Position numbers and translations under genes: made by a program. This document shows, piece after piece, positions 35,499 to 45,389 of a stretch of 47,601 nt of DNA (positions are counted from its first letter, which is position 1; each line of letters begins with the position of its first letter). The stretch covers positions 5,812 through 53,412 of the forward strand of contig NVXP01000025.1 of the NCBI GenBank assembly GCA_002733985.1. Reading direction: 5' to 3'. The DNA comes from Fluviicola sp. (GTDB taxonomy: Bacteria > Bacteroidota > Bacteroidia > Flavobacteriales_D > Crocinitomicaceae). The notes below the pieces were generated by a model. It searched no databases, was not told the origin of the DNA, and saw only the letters and a program-made list of their open reading frames with translations.

Positions 35499-38033
35499 CT
35501 ATTCACTTTTCGGTTCTGCCTTTTTACGCTTCCCTTGATCGATACCAATCGATAATTCAGTAGCTTCTTTTTCGTAACCTATATTGATAGTATCTCCCTC
35601 TTTCAAGTTTGATTTTACGATTTGTTCTGCTAATGGATCCTCAATGTATTTCTGAATCGCTCTTTTCAATGGTCGTGCACCAAATTTCGCATCGTATCCT
35701 TTGTCTACAATGAAATCTTTCGCTGCTTCAGTTACTGAAACTGCATATCCCAATTCAACGATACGTTTGATCAATTTATCCATCTCAATATCAATGATCA
35801 AGTGAATGCTCTCACGTGACAATGTTTTGAACATGATAATATCATCAACACGATTCAAGAATTCTGGAGAGAATGCTTTACGCAATGCATTTTGAACAAC
35901 TCTATTCTGATCGGATTCTTTTTGATCTGAACGTGCTTGTGTTCCAAATCCAACTCCTGATCCAAAATCAGATAACTGACGTGCTCCAATATTCGAAGTC
36001 ATAATCAAAATCGTGTTCTTGAAATCAATTTTTCGGCCAAGACCATCAGTCATGTGACCATCATCTAATGCCTGAAGCAATAAGTTGAATACATCAGGGT
36101 GTGCCTTTTCAATCTCATCTAAAAGAACGATTGAGTATGGCTTTCTTCTGATCTTCTCCGTTAATTGACCACCTTCTTCGTAACCAACGTATCCCGGAGG
36201 TGCTCCAACTAATCGAGAGATAGAGAATTTCTCCATGTACTCGGACATATCTACACGAATCAACGAATCTTGAGAATCGAATAGATATTGAGCAAGTACT
36301 TTCGCTAATTGTGTTTTACCAACACCAGTTGGCCCGAGGAAGAAGAATGAACCAATTGGCTTATTTGGATCTTTCAATCCAGCACGATTTCGTTGAATCG
36401 CACGAACCACTTTGTCGACAGCTTCTTCTTGTCCAACAACCAACGCTTTAATTTCATCAGCCATCATTGCCAATCGACCAGTTTCTGACTCAGAAATTCT
36501 CGTTACAGGAACTCCACTCATCATCGAAACTACTTCAGCAACATGATCTTCAGTTACCTCTACTCGATTTGTTTTTGATTCCTCTTCCCATTTTCCCTTC
36601 GCAATTTCAAGTTCTTCCTGAAGCTTACGTTCGCTATCGCGAAGTTCAGCAGCTTTCTCGTATTGTTGTGAACGAATTACTTCATTCTTCTGCAATTTAA
36701 GATCTTCAATTTTCTGCTCAATATCCAAAATCTCTTGAGGCACATTGATGTTCGTAAGGTGAACACGGGAACCAACTTCATCCAAAGCATCAATCGCCTT
36801 GTCTGGCAAATGACGATCAGTGATGTATCGTTCTGTTAAACGAACACATGCTTTAATTGCATCTTCTGTATATCTAACAGAATGGTGATCCTCATAACGA
36901 TCTTTAATATTGTTCAAAATTTGAACAGTTTCTTCAGTATTTGTCGGTTCAATGATCACTTTCTGGAACCTACGCGCCAATGCACCATCTTTTTCAATGT
37001 GCTGACGGTATTCGTCGAGTGTTGTTGCACCAATTGCTTGCATTTCTCCGCGAGCCAAAGCTGGCTTCAACATATTCGAAGCATCCAATGAGCCAGAAGC
37101 TCCACCTGCTCCAACAATCGTATGAATTTCATCGATAAACAAAATCACATCTGGATTCTTCTCGATTTCTTGCATTACTGCTTTCATACGTTCCTCAAAC
37201 TGACCACGGTATTTCGTTCCAGCTACCAAAGAAGCTAAGTCAAGAGAAACAATACGTTTATCAAAAAGAACACGTGAAACTTTACGTTGAGTAATTCGCA
37301 ACGCTAAACCTTCAGCAATTGCACTTTTCCCAACACCAGGTTCCCCAATAAGAATTGGGTTGTTTTTCTTTCTACGCGATAAGATTTGGCTGACACGCTC
37401 AATTTCTTTTTCACGACCAACAATTGGGTCTAAACGACCGGCTTCAGCCATTTTTGTCAAATCTCTCCCGAAATTATCCAATACTGGTGTCTTCGATTTG
37501 GGATCACCTTTTCGTTGCGAAGAGAATGACTCTTCACCTCCTGCACCTTCTTCGTCTGTTCCTCCAGGGAATTCAGCTCTTGGGCCAATTACATCATCTT
37601 TCATAGACTCTAATTCGTCTTTTACGTTTTCATAAATCACGCCGTACTTGTTAAGAATACTGCATGCTACATTATCTTCATTCTTTAATATCGAGAGCAA
37701 TAAGTGCTCCGTACCGATCATTGGGCTTTTGTAAAGCTTCGCTTCTAAATACGTTAATTTCAAAACGCGTTCAGCTTGCTTCACCAAAGGGATATTTGAT
37801 ATCTTTTTTGCCGCTCCAGGATTAGAAGAAGCCAAGTTCTGCTCAATCTCCTTACGAATCATCTTTAAATCCAAATGAAACTCATTAAGGACAGTGATTG
37901 CTTTTCCATCACCCTCGCGAATTAATCCAAGTAATAAATGCTCTACTCCAATGAAATCATTCCCCAAGCGCAAAGCCTCTTCACGACTAAAACTGATTAC
38001 ATCCTTTACTCTTTGCGAAAATTTAGCTTCCAT
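35499..38033 (-). CDS. clpC: ATP-dependent Clp protease ATP-binding subunit ClpC
   Basis: An 844-residue AAA+ unfoldase that feeds substrates to ClpP. A double Clp N-domain (1-~145) starts [20 protein letters not shown], typical of ClpC. AAA+ domain 1 has GEPGVGKSA (~229-237) and a LFIDEIH Walker B. A UVR-like helical hairpin follows (~[19 protein letters not shown]), which marks ClpC rather than ClpA or ClpB. AAA+ domain 2 has GPTGVGKTQ (~567-575). An acidic/Ser linker lies before domain 1. It has its own promoter and terminator. No mcsA/mcsB/ctsR genes are adjacent, as expected outside Firmicutes. Confidence 0.96.
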   Translation of the reverse strand: MEAKFSQRVKDVISFSREEALRLGNDFIGVEHLLLGLIREGDGKAITVLNEFHLDLKMIRKEIEQNLASSNPGAAKKISNIPLVKQAERVLKLTYLEAKLYKSPMIGTEHLLLSILKNEDNVACSILNKYGVIYENVKDELESMKDDVIGPRAEFPGGTDEEGAGGEESFSSQRKGDPKSKTPVLDNFGRDLTKMAEAGRLDPIVGREKEIERVSQILSRRKKNNPILIGEPGVGKSAIAEGLALRITQRKVSRVLFDKRIVSLDLASLVAGTKYRGQFEERMKAVMQEIEKNPDVILFIDEIHTIVGAGGASGSLDASNMLKPALARGEMQAIGATTLDEYRQHIEKDGALARRFQKVIIEPTNTEETVQILNNIKDRYEDHHSVRYTEDAIKACVRLTERYITDRHLPDKAIDALDEVGSRVHLTNINVPQEILDIEQKIEDLKLQKNEVIRSQQYEKAAELRDSERKLQEELEIAKGKWEEESKTNRVEVTEDHVAEVVSMMSGVPVTRISESETGRLAMMADEIKALVVGQEEAVDKVVRAIQRNRAGLKDPNKPIGSFFFLGPTGVGKTQLAKVLAQYLFDSQDSLIRVDMSEYMEKFSISRLVGAPPGYVGYEEGGQLTEKIRRKPYSIVLLDEIEKAHPDVFNLLLQALDDGHMTDGLGRKIDFKNTILIMTSNIGARQLSDFGSGVGFGTQARSDQKESDQNRVVQNALRKAFSPEFLNRVDDIIMFKTLSRESIHLIIDIEMDKLIKRIVELGYAVSVTEAAKDFIVDKGYDAKFGARPLKRAIQKYIEDPLAEQIVKSNLKEGDTINIGYEKEATELSIGIDQGKRKKAEPKSE

Positions 38034-38091
38034 ATATCTTTATATACATATTAATATAGCTCTGGTAAAAATGGACATTTTACACCACTTA

Positions 38092-38099
38092 CAAATATA
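38092..38099 (-). promoter_or_regulatory. -7 box for clpC
   Basis: The minus strand reads TATATTTG (TAnnTTTG), 58 bp upstream of the clpC ATG. The region where the -33 contact would fall is occupied by the first copy of the 55-bp repeated element (38108-38162), so that element could directly affect clpC transcription. Confidence 0.5.
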
Positions 38100-38107
38100 T
38101 AACGAAT

Positions 38108-38162
38108 AAAATTGTTAATAAGTAGCTTCTATGCTCTATTTTCCACAGGTTTATGTTAGTAA
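38108..38162. repeat. 55-bp repeated element, copy 1 (DnaA-box-like content)
   Basis: It begins with AAAATTGTTAATAAGTAGC and ends with TGTTAGTAA. The same two blocks occur at exactly the same spacing at 39355-39409, and 42 of 55 positions are identical. Inside lies TTTTCCACA (38139-38147), one mismatch from the DnaA box TTATCCACA. TGTTAATAA and TGTTAGTAA are looser relatives of its reverse complement. Confidence 0.7.
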
Positions 38163-38291
38163 TTCTAACCGCTGACTTAGCCCTTCCCATTATCGTTCCA
38201 AACGTGTTTTAACGTCAAATTGTCATTCAACCAATGAAAGTGAAAATTGCTTACTGGCAAAATGGGGAGTACCTTTGATTCGCATTTGGAA

Positions 38292-38299
38292 TAGGTTTG
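38292..38299 (+). promoter_or_regulatory. -7 box for the epimerase-like lipoprotein gene
   Basis: TAGGTTTG (TAnnTTTG) lies 37 bp upstream of the ATG. A TTTG at 38274-38277 is present, but only 14 bp away, shorter than the usual spacer. Confidence 0.45.
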
Positions 38300-38336
38300 T
38301 TTCCTTTCTAGTGTACATTTTCAAAATCTAATCACC

Positions 38337-39284
38337 ATGGGTAAACCCTATTCATTCGCATATCTTGCTTTAGCGATCCTTCTTGTTTTAGGTTGTCGTA
38401 AGGACACAATTAAGTATCAGAGTGATCAGTGTATGAATACGAATTGGACATATGAAGCATTCTCGATTCAGCCGCTTTTAGGAGCAGACCACCCTTACAA
38501 GCCAACCTACAGTGTTCCTCCAGTGTCATCCGGTTACCTTCTGGACTCACTAGAAGTCCCCGTATACAAATTTGAAGGTGTAAACTATTACCATCCTGTT
38601 CACATGTCTCAATATGCATTTAAACAATTGGATTGGTTCTCAGTATCTGGAGACAGTGCATACTTCCAACGTGCCCTTCAAGTGATCGTACGATTAAAAA
38701 AAATGGCAGTCTCAAAGGATTCATCAGTCCTTTTTCTAAACCATTTTGATTTCGAGGTTCACGGAAGCGAACATGAGCTAATGGAAGCTGGATGGGTTTC
38801 GGCAATGGCTCAAGGTCAAGCTTTGTCACTCTTCTGCTGGATGTATGAACATACAAACGATCCAAACCTTCTCATTTGGGCAGATAAAATTTACAACTCC
38901 TTCTATCGAGTCAAAGGAAATGGAGGTTCGAATTGGATCTCCTGTGTAGATGAAAATGGAAATATCTGGATGGAAGAATACCCAAGCGAAACACCTTGTT
39001 TTACATTGAACGGTAAAATATACGCTATGATTGGACTGTTTGATTACTATATGGCTACAGGAAAAGTCGACGCCAAAAACATGCTGATGGGTGGTATTAC
39101 TACAATTAAAGAAAATGTTCATCGGTACCGACGAGAAAACCAATCCAGCTTGTATTGCGTGAAGCACAACCGCAGTTATGAAGGTTATCATCAAACACAC
39201 ATCAATTTAATGAAAACATTGTTCAAGATGACCACAGACAGTTATTTTGAAGAGATGGCTGTTACGTTTGAAAATGATTTTTAA
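38337..39284 (+). CDS. Lipoprotein with glucuronyl C5-epimerase-like C-terminal domain
   Basis: A 315-residue lipoprotein with lipobox LVLGC (Cys20). The mature part is alpha-toroid-like. The segments MEEYPSETPCFTLNGKIYAMIGLFDYYMATG and SYEGYHQTHINLMKTLFKMTTDSYF match the pattern of the D-glucuronyl C5-epimerase C-terminal domain (EYP…P..VLNG…..GLYDY and YH..HI..L..L…TGD..F). The eukaryotic enzyme converts glucuronate to iduronate in heparan chains. Bacterial homologues are mostly unstudied; this one lacks the N-terminal beta domain. It may modify or bind uronic-acid glycans at the surface. It is flanked by the two copies of the 55-bp element. Confidence 0.75.
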   Translation: MGKPYSFAYLALAILLVLGCRKDTIKYQSDQCMNTNWTYEAFSIQPLLGADHPYKPTYSVPPVSSGYLLDSLEVPVYKFEGVNYYHPVHMSQYAFKQLDWFSVSGDSAYFQRALQVIVRLKKMAVSKDSSVLFLNHFDFEVHGSEHELMEAGWVSAMAQGQALSLFCWMYEHTNDPNLLIWADKIYNSFYRVKGNGGSNWISCVDENGNIWMEEYPSETPCFTLNGKIYAMIGLFDYYMATGKVDAKNMLMGGITTIKENVHRYRRENQSSLYCVKHNRSYEGYHQTHINLMKTLFKMTTDSYFEEMAVTFENDF

Positions 39285-39354
39285 TGCGCTTACAACCCTT
39301 TAAATAGGCGCGAAAACGGCTCTCTTATCTAACTTCTTCCAAATGGCAAAAAGC

Positions 39355-39409
39355 AAAATTGTTAATAAGTAGCCCGAATCGAGTACTTTTCACAATTTTT
39401 TGTTAGTAA
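39355..39409. repeat. 55-bp repeated element, copy 2
   Basis: It shares AAAATTGTTAATAAGTAGC and, 27 bp later, TGTTAGTAA with copy 1 at 38108-38162. The central part keeps TA.TTTycACA..TTT. A CGTCAAATT block follows both copies but at different distances (29 versus 50 bp). It lies 100 bp before gyrA. Confidence 0.7.
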
Positions 39410-39449
39410 ATGCAACATCCTACCCCCCTACTATTCCGCGTCAAATTAC

Positions 39450-39457
39450 TATTTTCG
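39450..39457 (+). promoter_or_regulatory. Possible -7 box for gyrA
   Basis: TATTTTCG is one mismatch from TAnnTTTG and lies 51 bp upstream of the gyrA ATG. The same TATTTTCG occurs upstream of the PyrR-like gene (32389-32396). No -33 TTG is seen. Weak assignment. Confidence 0.35.
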
Positions 39458-39508
39458 TTGCTTGAATTTACTACGCACAACTCGTGCTACAAATAAAACA
39501 ATGACAGG

Positions 39509-42106
39509 ATGGCAGACGGAGAAAGAATAATCCAAATTAACATCGAAGATGAAATGAAATCGGCGTACATCGACTACTCTATGTCGGTGATTGTGTCGAG
39601 AGCGTTACCTGATGTCCGTGATGGATTGAAACCTGTACACAGACGTGTATTATATGGTATGCAAGATCTTGGGGTTTATTCAAACAAAGCCTATAAGAAA
39701 TCAGCGAGAATTGTCGGTGAAGTATTGGGTAAGTACCACCCACACGGAGACAGTTCAGTATATGATGCAATGGTTCGTATGGCTCAACCATGGTCACTTC
39801 GTTATCCTTTAGTAGATGGACAAGGGAACTACGGCTCTATAGATGGTGATAGCCCAGCAGCAATGCGTTATACGGAAGCACGTTTGCGTAAGATTGCAGA
39901 AGAGATGCTTTCTGACCTTGACAAAGAAACGGTTGATTTCCGACCAAACTTTGATGAGAGTTTAGTAGAACCAACAGTTCTTCCTTCAAGAATCCCTAAC
40001 CTTTTGGTGAATGGTGCAAGTGGAATTGCTGTAGGTATGGCAACAAACATGGCTCCTCACAACTTAACAGAAGTGGTTAACGCGATGATTGCGTATGTCG
40101 AGAACAAAGACATTGATATTGAAGATTTATTGCAACTTGTAAAAGCACCAGATTTCCCAACAGGAGGAATCATATATGGCTACGAAGGTGTTCGTGATGC
40201 TTTTTTAACTGGTCGAGGACGTATTGTTATGCGTGCGAAAGCGGAAATCGAAGAAGACAATAATGGGAAAGAAGTTATTATCGTAACTGAGATTCCATAC
40301 CAAGTGAATAAAGCCGACATGATTAAGAAGACGGCTGACTTGGTTAATGACAAGAAAATTGACGGTATCTCTGATATTCGTGACGAATCCGATCGTAATG
40401 GAATGAGAATCGTTTATGAATTAAAGCGAGATGCTATCCCTAATGTAGTTTTAAACAAGCTATATAAATATACAGCACTACAGAGTTCATTTTCAGTAAA
40501 CAACATTTGTCTTGTTAATGGACGACCTCAGTTGTTGAACCTAAAACAAATGATTGAATACTTCATTGAGTTCCGTCATGAGGTAATCGTTCGTAGAACA
40601 AAATATGAACTAAGAAAAGCTGAAGAACGTGCTCATATCCTTGAAGGATTAATAATTGCATCTGACAATATTGATGAAGTAATTAAAATCATTCGTGCAT
40701 CAAAAAGTCCGGATGCAGCACGCGACAACTTGATCGCCCGCTTCAACCTTTCGGATCTACAATCACGAGCGATTGTAGAAATGAGACTCCGTCATTTAAC
40801 TGGACTCGAACAAGAAAAATTACGTGCTGAGTTCGAGGCATTGATGATTCTGATTACAGATTTAAAAGAAATTCTTGCGAGTGAAGATCGCCGAATGGAG
40901 ATCATCAAAACAGAATTAACTGAGGTTCGTGAAAAATACGGTGATGAGCGCCGTTCAAGAATTGAATACTCCGCAAGTGAAATGCGTATTGAAGATTTAA
41001 TTCCTGATGAAGAAGTTGTTGTTACAATTTCACATGCTGGATACATTAAACGTACAAGCCTTGCTGAATACAAAGTTCAAAATCGTGGCGGAATGGGATC
41101 GAAAGGTTCTACTACTCGCGATAAGGATTTCTTGGAAGAATTATTCGTTGCAACCAACCACAATTACCTATTGATCTTTTCAGAAAAAGGTAAATGTTTC
41201 TGGATGCGCGTATTTGAGATTCCTGAAGGAAGTAAAATCAGTAAAGGAAGAGCAATTCAGAACCTACTGAATATAGGTCAAGAAGATAAGATTAAAGCCT
41301 TTGTTTTGGTTAAGGATCTTACGGATACAGATTACGTGAAGAATAACTTCATTGTTATGGCTACTAAACGTGGTGTCATCAAGAAAACTTCTCTTGAAGC
41401 ATATTCTAGACCAAGATCAAATGGTATCAATGCAATTACAATTCGTGACAACGATGAGTTGTTAGAAGCGAAATTAACGAATGGTTCAAATGAAATCGTT
41501 CTAGCTACAACTGCTGGTCGTGCAATTCGTTTCAATGAATCAACAGTTCGATCTATGGGGCGTAATGCTGCTGGTGTTAGAGGTGTAAGATTAGGAAGTG
41601 AAGAAGACGAAGTTGTTGGAATGATTTGCGTTGAAGACATCCACTCTACTATTATGGTTGTTTCGGAACGCGGATACGGAAAACGTACTTATTTGAACGA
41701 TCCAGTAGATGATGAACCAATCTACAGAGTAACAAATCGTGGTGGTAAAGGTGTTAAGACTTTGAATGTTACAGATAAAACTGGTAAATTACTATCAATT
41801 AAGAATGTAACGGACGAACAAGATCTGATGATTATTACAAAATCAGGAATCACGATTCGTATGCATGTTGACTCAATTCGAACAATGGGACGTGCCGCTC
41901 AAGGGGTTAAATTAATCAACTTGAAAGGGAAGGCTGAAATAGCTGCTGTAGCACGCGTACCAAGAAGCGAAGATGAAGACGAAGAATTAGATGAATCAGT
42001 TGAAGGAGCAGACGCGCCAGATCAAGAAGCTGGAGACGAATCTAACGATGGATCTGAGGGTGAAAGCGAGAATGGCACGGATATTGAAAATGATTCTGTG
42101 GAATAA
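39509..42106 (+). CDS. gyrA: DNA gyrase subunit A
   Basis: An 865-residue type IIA topoisomerase subunit that breaks and rejoins DNA during negative supercoiling with GyrB. The start [20 protein letters not shown] is typical. The catalytic tyrosine is Y121 in [10 protein letters not shown]. The quinolone pocket [10 protein letters not shown] has Ser82 and Asp86 at the positions of E. coli S83 and D87, i.e. the susceptible-type residues. The C-terminal beta-pinwheel begins near residue 510; the GyrA box is represented by [10 protein letters not shown]. The last ~40 residues are an acidic low-complexity tail ([12 protein letters not shown]…). The downstream TPR gene is 36 bp away. Confidence 0.97.
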   Translation: MADGERIIQINIEDEMKSAYIDYSMSVIVSRALPDVRDGLKPVHRRVLYGMQDLGVYSNKAYKKSARIVGEVLGKYHPHGDSSVYDAMVRMAQPWSLRYPLVDGQGNYGSIDGDSPAAMRYTEARLRKIAEEMLSDLDKETVDFRPNFDESLVEPTVLPSRIPNLLVNGASGIAVGMATNMAPHNLTEVVNAMIAYVENKDIDIEDLLQLVKAPDFPTGGIIYGYEGVRDAFLTGRGRIVMRAKAEIEEDNNGKEVIIVTEIPYQVNKADMIKKTADLVNDKKIDGISDIRDESDRNGMRIVYELKRDAIPNVVLNKLYKYTALQSSFSVNNICLVNGRPQLLNLKQMIEYFIEFRHEVIVRRTKYELRKAEERAHILEGLIIASDNIDEVIKIIRASKSPDAARDNLIARFNLSDLQSRAIVEMRLRHLTGLEQEKLRAEFEALMILITDLKEILASEDRRMEIIKTELTEVREKYGDERRSRIEYSASEMRIEDLIPDEEVVVTISHAGYIKRTSLAEYKVQNRGGMGSKGSTTRDKDFLEELFVATNHNYLLIFSEKGKCFWMRVFEIPEGSKISKGRAIQNLLNIGQEDKIKAFVLVKDLTDTDYVKNNFIVMATKRGVIKKTSLEAYSRPRSNGINAITIRDNDELLEAKLTNGSNEIVLATTAGRAIRFNESTVRSMGRNAAGVRGVRLGSEEDEVVGMICVEDIHSTIMVVSERGYGKRTYLNDPVDDEPIYRVTNRGGKGVKTLNVTDKTGKLLSIKNVTDEQDLMIITKSGITIRMHVDSIRTMGRAAQGVKLINLKGKAEIAAVARVPRSEDEDEELDESVEGADAPDQEAGDESNDGSEGESENGTDIENDSVE

Positions 42107-42142
42107 TTCCGTTTTTCGCATCTAATATTGAAAATAAACTAA

Positions 42143-43351
42143 ATGAATATGTCATTAAGAAACCTTGGTCTAGCAGTTGGAGTAATCATAATCTCAACTA
42201 CTGCATTTGGACAAAAGAAAAATGAAACAACAGCTTCAATGGAGCGCAATGCTGCAGTATCTGCAATGCACTCCAAAAACATTGAAGGCGCTAAGAGCAA
42301 ATTGCTTTCTGCAAAGAAATATATTGACTTAGCGACTGCTCATGAAGACACAAAGAACAACCAGAAGACATTGTGGTTAAAAGGAGAAATTTACTCTCTT
42401 ATCCTATCCGTAGGAATGGAAACAATGGACATGGAATTAGTCAATACTGTTGGTGAAAATGGTATGGATGATGCAATTGCATCTTTGAAGAGAGCGTATC
42501 CAATGGGTAAGAAATATAAGGACGAAGTTGTTTTTACAGTCGATCGTAATCGTATTGCATTGAATACAATGGCTCGAAAACTGTACGACAAGGAGATGTT
42601 CGCGGAATCGGCTGAAGCCTATATGGGTCAAGCTAAATTCTCAGACTGCATCGATTTGCTTGATACAACTGTCCTATTTAATGCCGCTATTTGCTACAAC
42701 AAGATTGAAGAATACGAAAAAGCAGCAATTCAATTTGAACGCGTAGCTAAAGTAGGATACAATGGAACAGAATGTTACGTATTAGCATCTGCTGCTTATC
42801 GAAACGCTGGAATGCCAGAAAAAGCATTTGAGCTTATTGCTGTAGCACGAGAAATCAACCCTACTGACCGTGCATTGTTGCTTGAAACCGTTAATACCCA
42901 CTTAGCAGCAGGAAATAATGCTGAAGCGGAAAAAGCGCTCTCGGACGCAATCGCTACAGACCCAAACAACAAGCGACTTCATTATACTATCGGTACGATT
43001 ATGATCGAATTAGGGAAAAATGAAGAAGCTGAGACTGCTTTAAACAAAGCATTGGAACTCGATCCAGATTATGTTGATGCACAATATCAATTGGGAGCTC
43101 ATTTGGTTACTTGGGCAGGTGCTGTAAAACAAGAATCAACTTTACTCGGACCAAACGAAACAACGAAGTACAACCAATTGGATAAACAAAAGGATGAAAT
43201 CTTTTCAAGAGCACTTATTCCTCTTGAGAAGTACATTGCTGTTTACCCAACTGACAAAAGTGTCTTAACGATTCTTTTCCAAATCCACAGAAACCTTGGG
43301 GATTCTGCAAAAGCATTGGAATACAAGAAACGTGCGGATGCAGCTGAGTAA
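42143..43351 (+). CDS. Secreted or periplasmic TPR protein
   Basis: A 402-residue protein with signal peptide (LGLAVGVIIISTTAFGQ). The mature part has at least five tetratricopeptide repeats; the clearest are KRLHYTIGTIMIELGKNEEAETALNKALELDPDYVDAQYQLG and the preceding ALLLETVNTHLAAGNNAEAEKALSDAIATDPN. It is a likely scaffold in the periplasm. It lies 36 bp after gyrA, probably on the same transcript, and is followed by a terminator. Partners unknown. Confidence 0.86.
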   Translation: MNMSLRNLGLAVGVIIISTTAFGQKKNETTASMERNAAVSAMHSKNIEGAKSKLLSAKKYIDLATAHEDTKNNQKTLWLKGEIYSLILSVGMETMDMELVNTVGENGMDDAIASLKRAYPMGKKYKDEVVFTVDRNRIALNTMARKLYDKEMFAESAEAYMGQAKFSDCIDLLDTTVLFNAAICYNKIEEYEKAAIQFERVAKVGYNGTECYVLASAAYRNAGMPEKAFELIAVAREINPTDRALLLETVNTHLAAGNNAEAEKALSDAIATDPNNKRLHYTIGTIMIELGKNEEAETALNKALELDPDYVDAQYQLGAHLVTWAGAVKQESTLLGPNETTKYNQLDKQKDEIFSRALIPLEKYIAVYPTDKSVLTILFQIHRNLGDSAKALEYKKRADAAE

Positions 43352-43368
43352 ATTCAGTTAAAACGACT

Positions 43369-43405
43369 TAAAAGCCCTGACATTTATTGTTGGGGCTTTT
43401 TTTAT
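43369..43405 (+). terminator. Terminator of the gyrA-TPR operon
   Basis: The stem AAAGCCC-tg-ACA / TGT-tg-GGGCTTT is followed by TTTTTATT, 18 bp after the TPR gene stop. Good intrinsic terminator. Confidence 0.88.
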
Positions 43406-43473
43406 TCACAAACTATTCTTTGCAAGTCGCTCAGAATAAGTGAATGAGGCTATTATTTCTCACAACAAATTCT

Positions 43474-43481
43474 TACCTTTG
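43474..43481 (+). promoter_or_regulatory. -7 box for rpsA
   Basis: TACCTTTG is an exact TAnnTTTG match, giving a leader of about 105 nt before the rpsA ATG. The leader holds no obvious riboswitch; an S1 autoregulatory site would be plausible but is not shown by the sequence. Confidence 0.6.
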
Positions 43482-43595
43482 CAATCCTGAAAAGAGTTTT
43501 CGGGGCTTTATAGTCGTTAGATCCATTTATTAAACGACTTTTATTTACATTCTTTCAAGTATCGGATCGCTTGAAATACAATTAGTTAAGCCAAG

Positions 43596-45389
43596 ATGGC
43601 AGAAGATAAAAGAACACAGGGAACTGCAGAGTTCGACTGGGACGCATTAGAGTTAGATGGATATTCACTAGCTGAACGTTCTGAAATGTCAGACACATAT
43701 GCAGGAACATTAAATTCAGTAGCTGAACGTGAAGTTATTGAAGGTACTGTTGTTGTATTGACAAAAAAAGAAGTAGTAATCAACATCGGATCTAAATCCG
43801 AAGCTGTTGTTGCTTCAAGCGAATTCCGTTACAATCCAGACCTAGCGGTTGGAGACATTGTACCTGTTTACGTTGAAACACAAGAAGATCGTTACGGTCA
43901 GCTTGTTGTATCACACAAAATTGCACGTGTTCACAGTGCTTGGAACAAAGTGAATGAAGTTCTTAAAACTGGTGAAGTTATTACTGGTTTTGTTAAATGT
44001 AGAACTAAAGGTGGATTGATCGTTGACGTTTTCGGACTCGAAGCATTCCTTCCTGGTTCTCAAATTGACGTTAAGCCTATTCGTGATTACGATGTTTACG
44101 TTGGTAAAAACATGGAATTCAAAGTTGTTAAAATCAACCAAGAATTTAAGAACGTTGTTGTATCTCACAAAGCGCTTATTGAAGCGGAATTGGAAGAGCA
44201 GAAAAAACAAATTATCTCAGGACTTGAAAAAGGTCAAATCCTTGAAGGTACTGTTAAAAATATCACTTCATACGGAGTCTTTATTGATTTGGGCGGTGTA
44301 GATGGATTGATTCACATTACTGACCTTTCTTGGGGGCGTGTTAATCACCCAGAAGAAATCGTTGAATTGGATCAGAAATTGAACGTTGTAATTCTTGACT
44401 TCGATGATGAGAAGAAACGTATTGCACTTGGATTGAAACAATTGCAACCACATCCATGGGATGGACTTGATACTGGAATGAACGTTGGAGACAAGGTTAC
44501 AGGAAAAGTCGTTGTTATGGCTGATTACGGTGCATTCGTTGAAATCGCTGCAGGAGTTGAAGGTTTGATCCACGTTTCAGAAATGAGCTGGTCTCAACAC
44601 TTACGTTCAGCACAAGATTTCTTGAAAGTTGGAGATTCTGTTGAAGCAGTTATCTTGACTTTGGATCGTGAAGATCGTAAAATGTCTCTTGGAATCAAGC
44701 AATTGATGCCAGATCCATGGGAAGCTATCGAAGGAAAGTATGCAGTTGGAACTCGTCATGATTCTAAAGTGCGTAACTTCACTAACTTCGGTGTATTTGT
44801 TGAGCTAGAAGAAGGAGTTGACGGATTAATCCACATCTCTGATCTTTCTTGGCAAAAGAAAATCAAGCACCCATCTGAATTCTGCAAGGTAGATGATCCA
44901 ATGGAAGTAATTGTATTGGAAATCGATCGTGAAAACCGTAGAATTTCATTAGGACACAAACAATTGGAAGAAAATCCATGGGAAGTATTCGGAACGACAT
45001 TCGCTGAAGGTACGACTCACCAAGGAACAATCATCGATAACAAAGACAAGTCTGGAATCGTTGCATTACCTTACGGATTGGAAGGAATCTGTCCTGCACG
45101 TCACATGAGAACTGCTGAAGGATCTAACGCGAAAGTGGAAGATACATTAGAGTTCGTTGTGATTGAATTCAACAAAGACGCTCGTAAAATTGTTGTATCA
45201 CATACAGCTACATTCGAAAAAATGGAAGAAAAGCCTTCTAAAGGTAAATCTTCTTCTTCTTCGAGAGGTGGTGGTTCTGGTACTTCAAGCGCAGTGAAAC
45301 ATGTAAATGCATCTACAGAAAAATCGACATTAGGAGATTTAGATACACTTGCAGCGTTGAAAAAGAAAATGGAAGGTGAAGGGAAATAA
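43596..45389 (+). CDS. rpsA: 30S ribosomal protein S1
   Basis: A 597-residue RNA-binding protein with six S1 (OB-fold) domains, at about 49-110, 133-195, 213-280, 300-367, 385-452 and 470-533. Domains 3-5 carry the strongest motif (YGVFIDLGGVDGLIHITDLSW and its variants). S1 recruits mRNA to the 30S subunit, which matters in an SD-poor organism. A Ser/Gly-rich linker (SSSSSRGGGSG) and a charged tail follow the last domain. It is monocistronic, with its own promoter and terminator. Confidence 0.97.
   Translation: MAEDKRTQGTAEFDWDALELDGYSLAERSEMSDTYAGTLNSVAEREVIEGTVVVLTKKEVVINIGSKSEAVVASSEFRYNPDLAVGDIVPVYVETQEDRYGQLVVSHKIARVHSAWNKVNEVLKTGEVITGFVKCRTKGGLIVDVFGLEAFLPGSQIDVKPIRDYDVYVGKNMEFKVVKINQEFKNVVVSHKALIEAELEEQKKQIISGLEKGQILEGTVKNITSYGVFIDLGGVDGLIHITDLSWGRVNHPEEIVELDQKLNVVILDFDDEKKRIALGLKQLQPHPWDGLDTGMNVGDKVTGKVVVMADYGAFVEIAAGVEGLIHVSEMSWSQHLRSAQDFLKVGDSVEAVILTLDREDRKMSLGIKQLMPDPWEAIEGKYAVGTRHDSKVRNFTNFGVFVELEEGVDGLIHISDLSWQKKIKHPSEFCKVDDPMEVIVLEIDRENRRISLGHKQLEENPWEVFGTTFAEGTTHQGTIIDNKDKSGIVALPYGLEGICPARHMRTAEGSNAKVEDTLEFVVIEFNKDARKIVVSHTATFEKMEEKPSKGKSSSSSRGGGSGTSSAVKHVNASTEKSTLGDLDTLAALKKKMEGEGK

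Larger units (their letters stand above)
38034..38336. other. Divergent clpC / epimerase-like intergenic region, 303 bp
   Basis: It holds the AT-rich stretch just upstream of clpC (ATATACATATTAATATAG), the clpC -7 box, copy 1 of the repeated element, and the -7 box of the plus-strand lipoprotein gene. No ORF or RNA gene is seen. Confidence 0.5.

Noticed and set aside
38826-39200. 124-codon minus-strand ORF inside the epimerase-like gene
   Set aside because: Antisense shadow; composition (Cys/His/Phe-rich) and position fit a mirror frame of the plus-strand gene.
39720-39780. Possible quinolone-resistance mutation in gyrA
   Set aside because: The key positions are Ser82 and Asp86 (E. coli S83/D87), i.e. 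wild-type residues.
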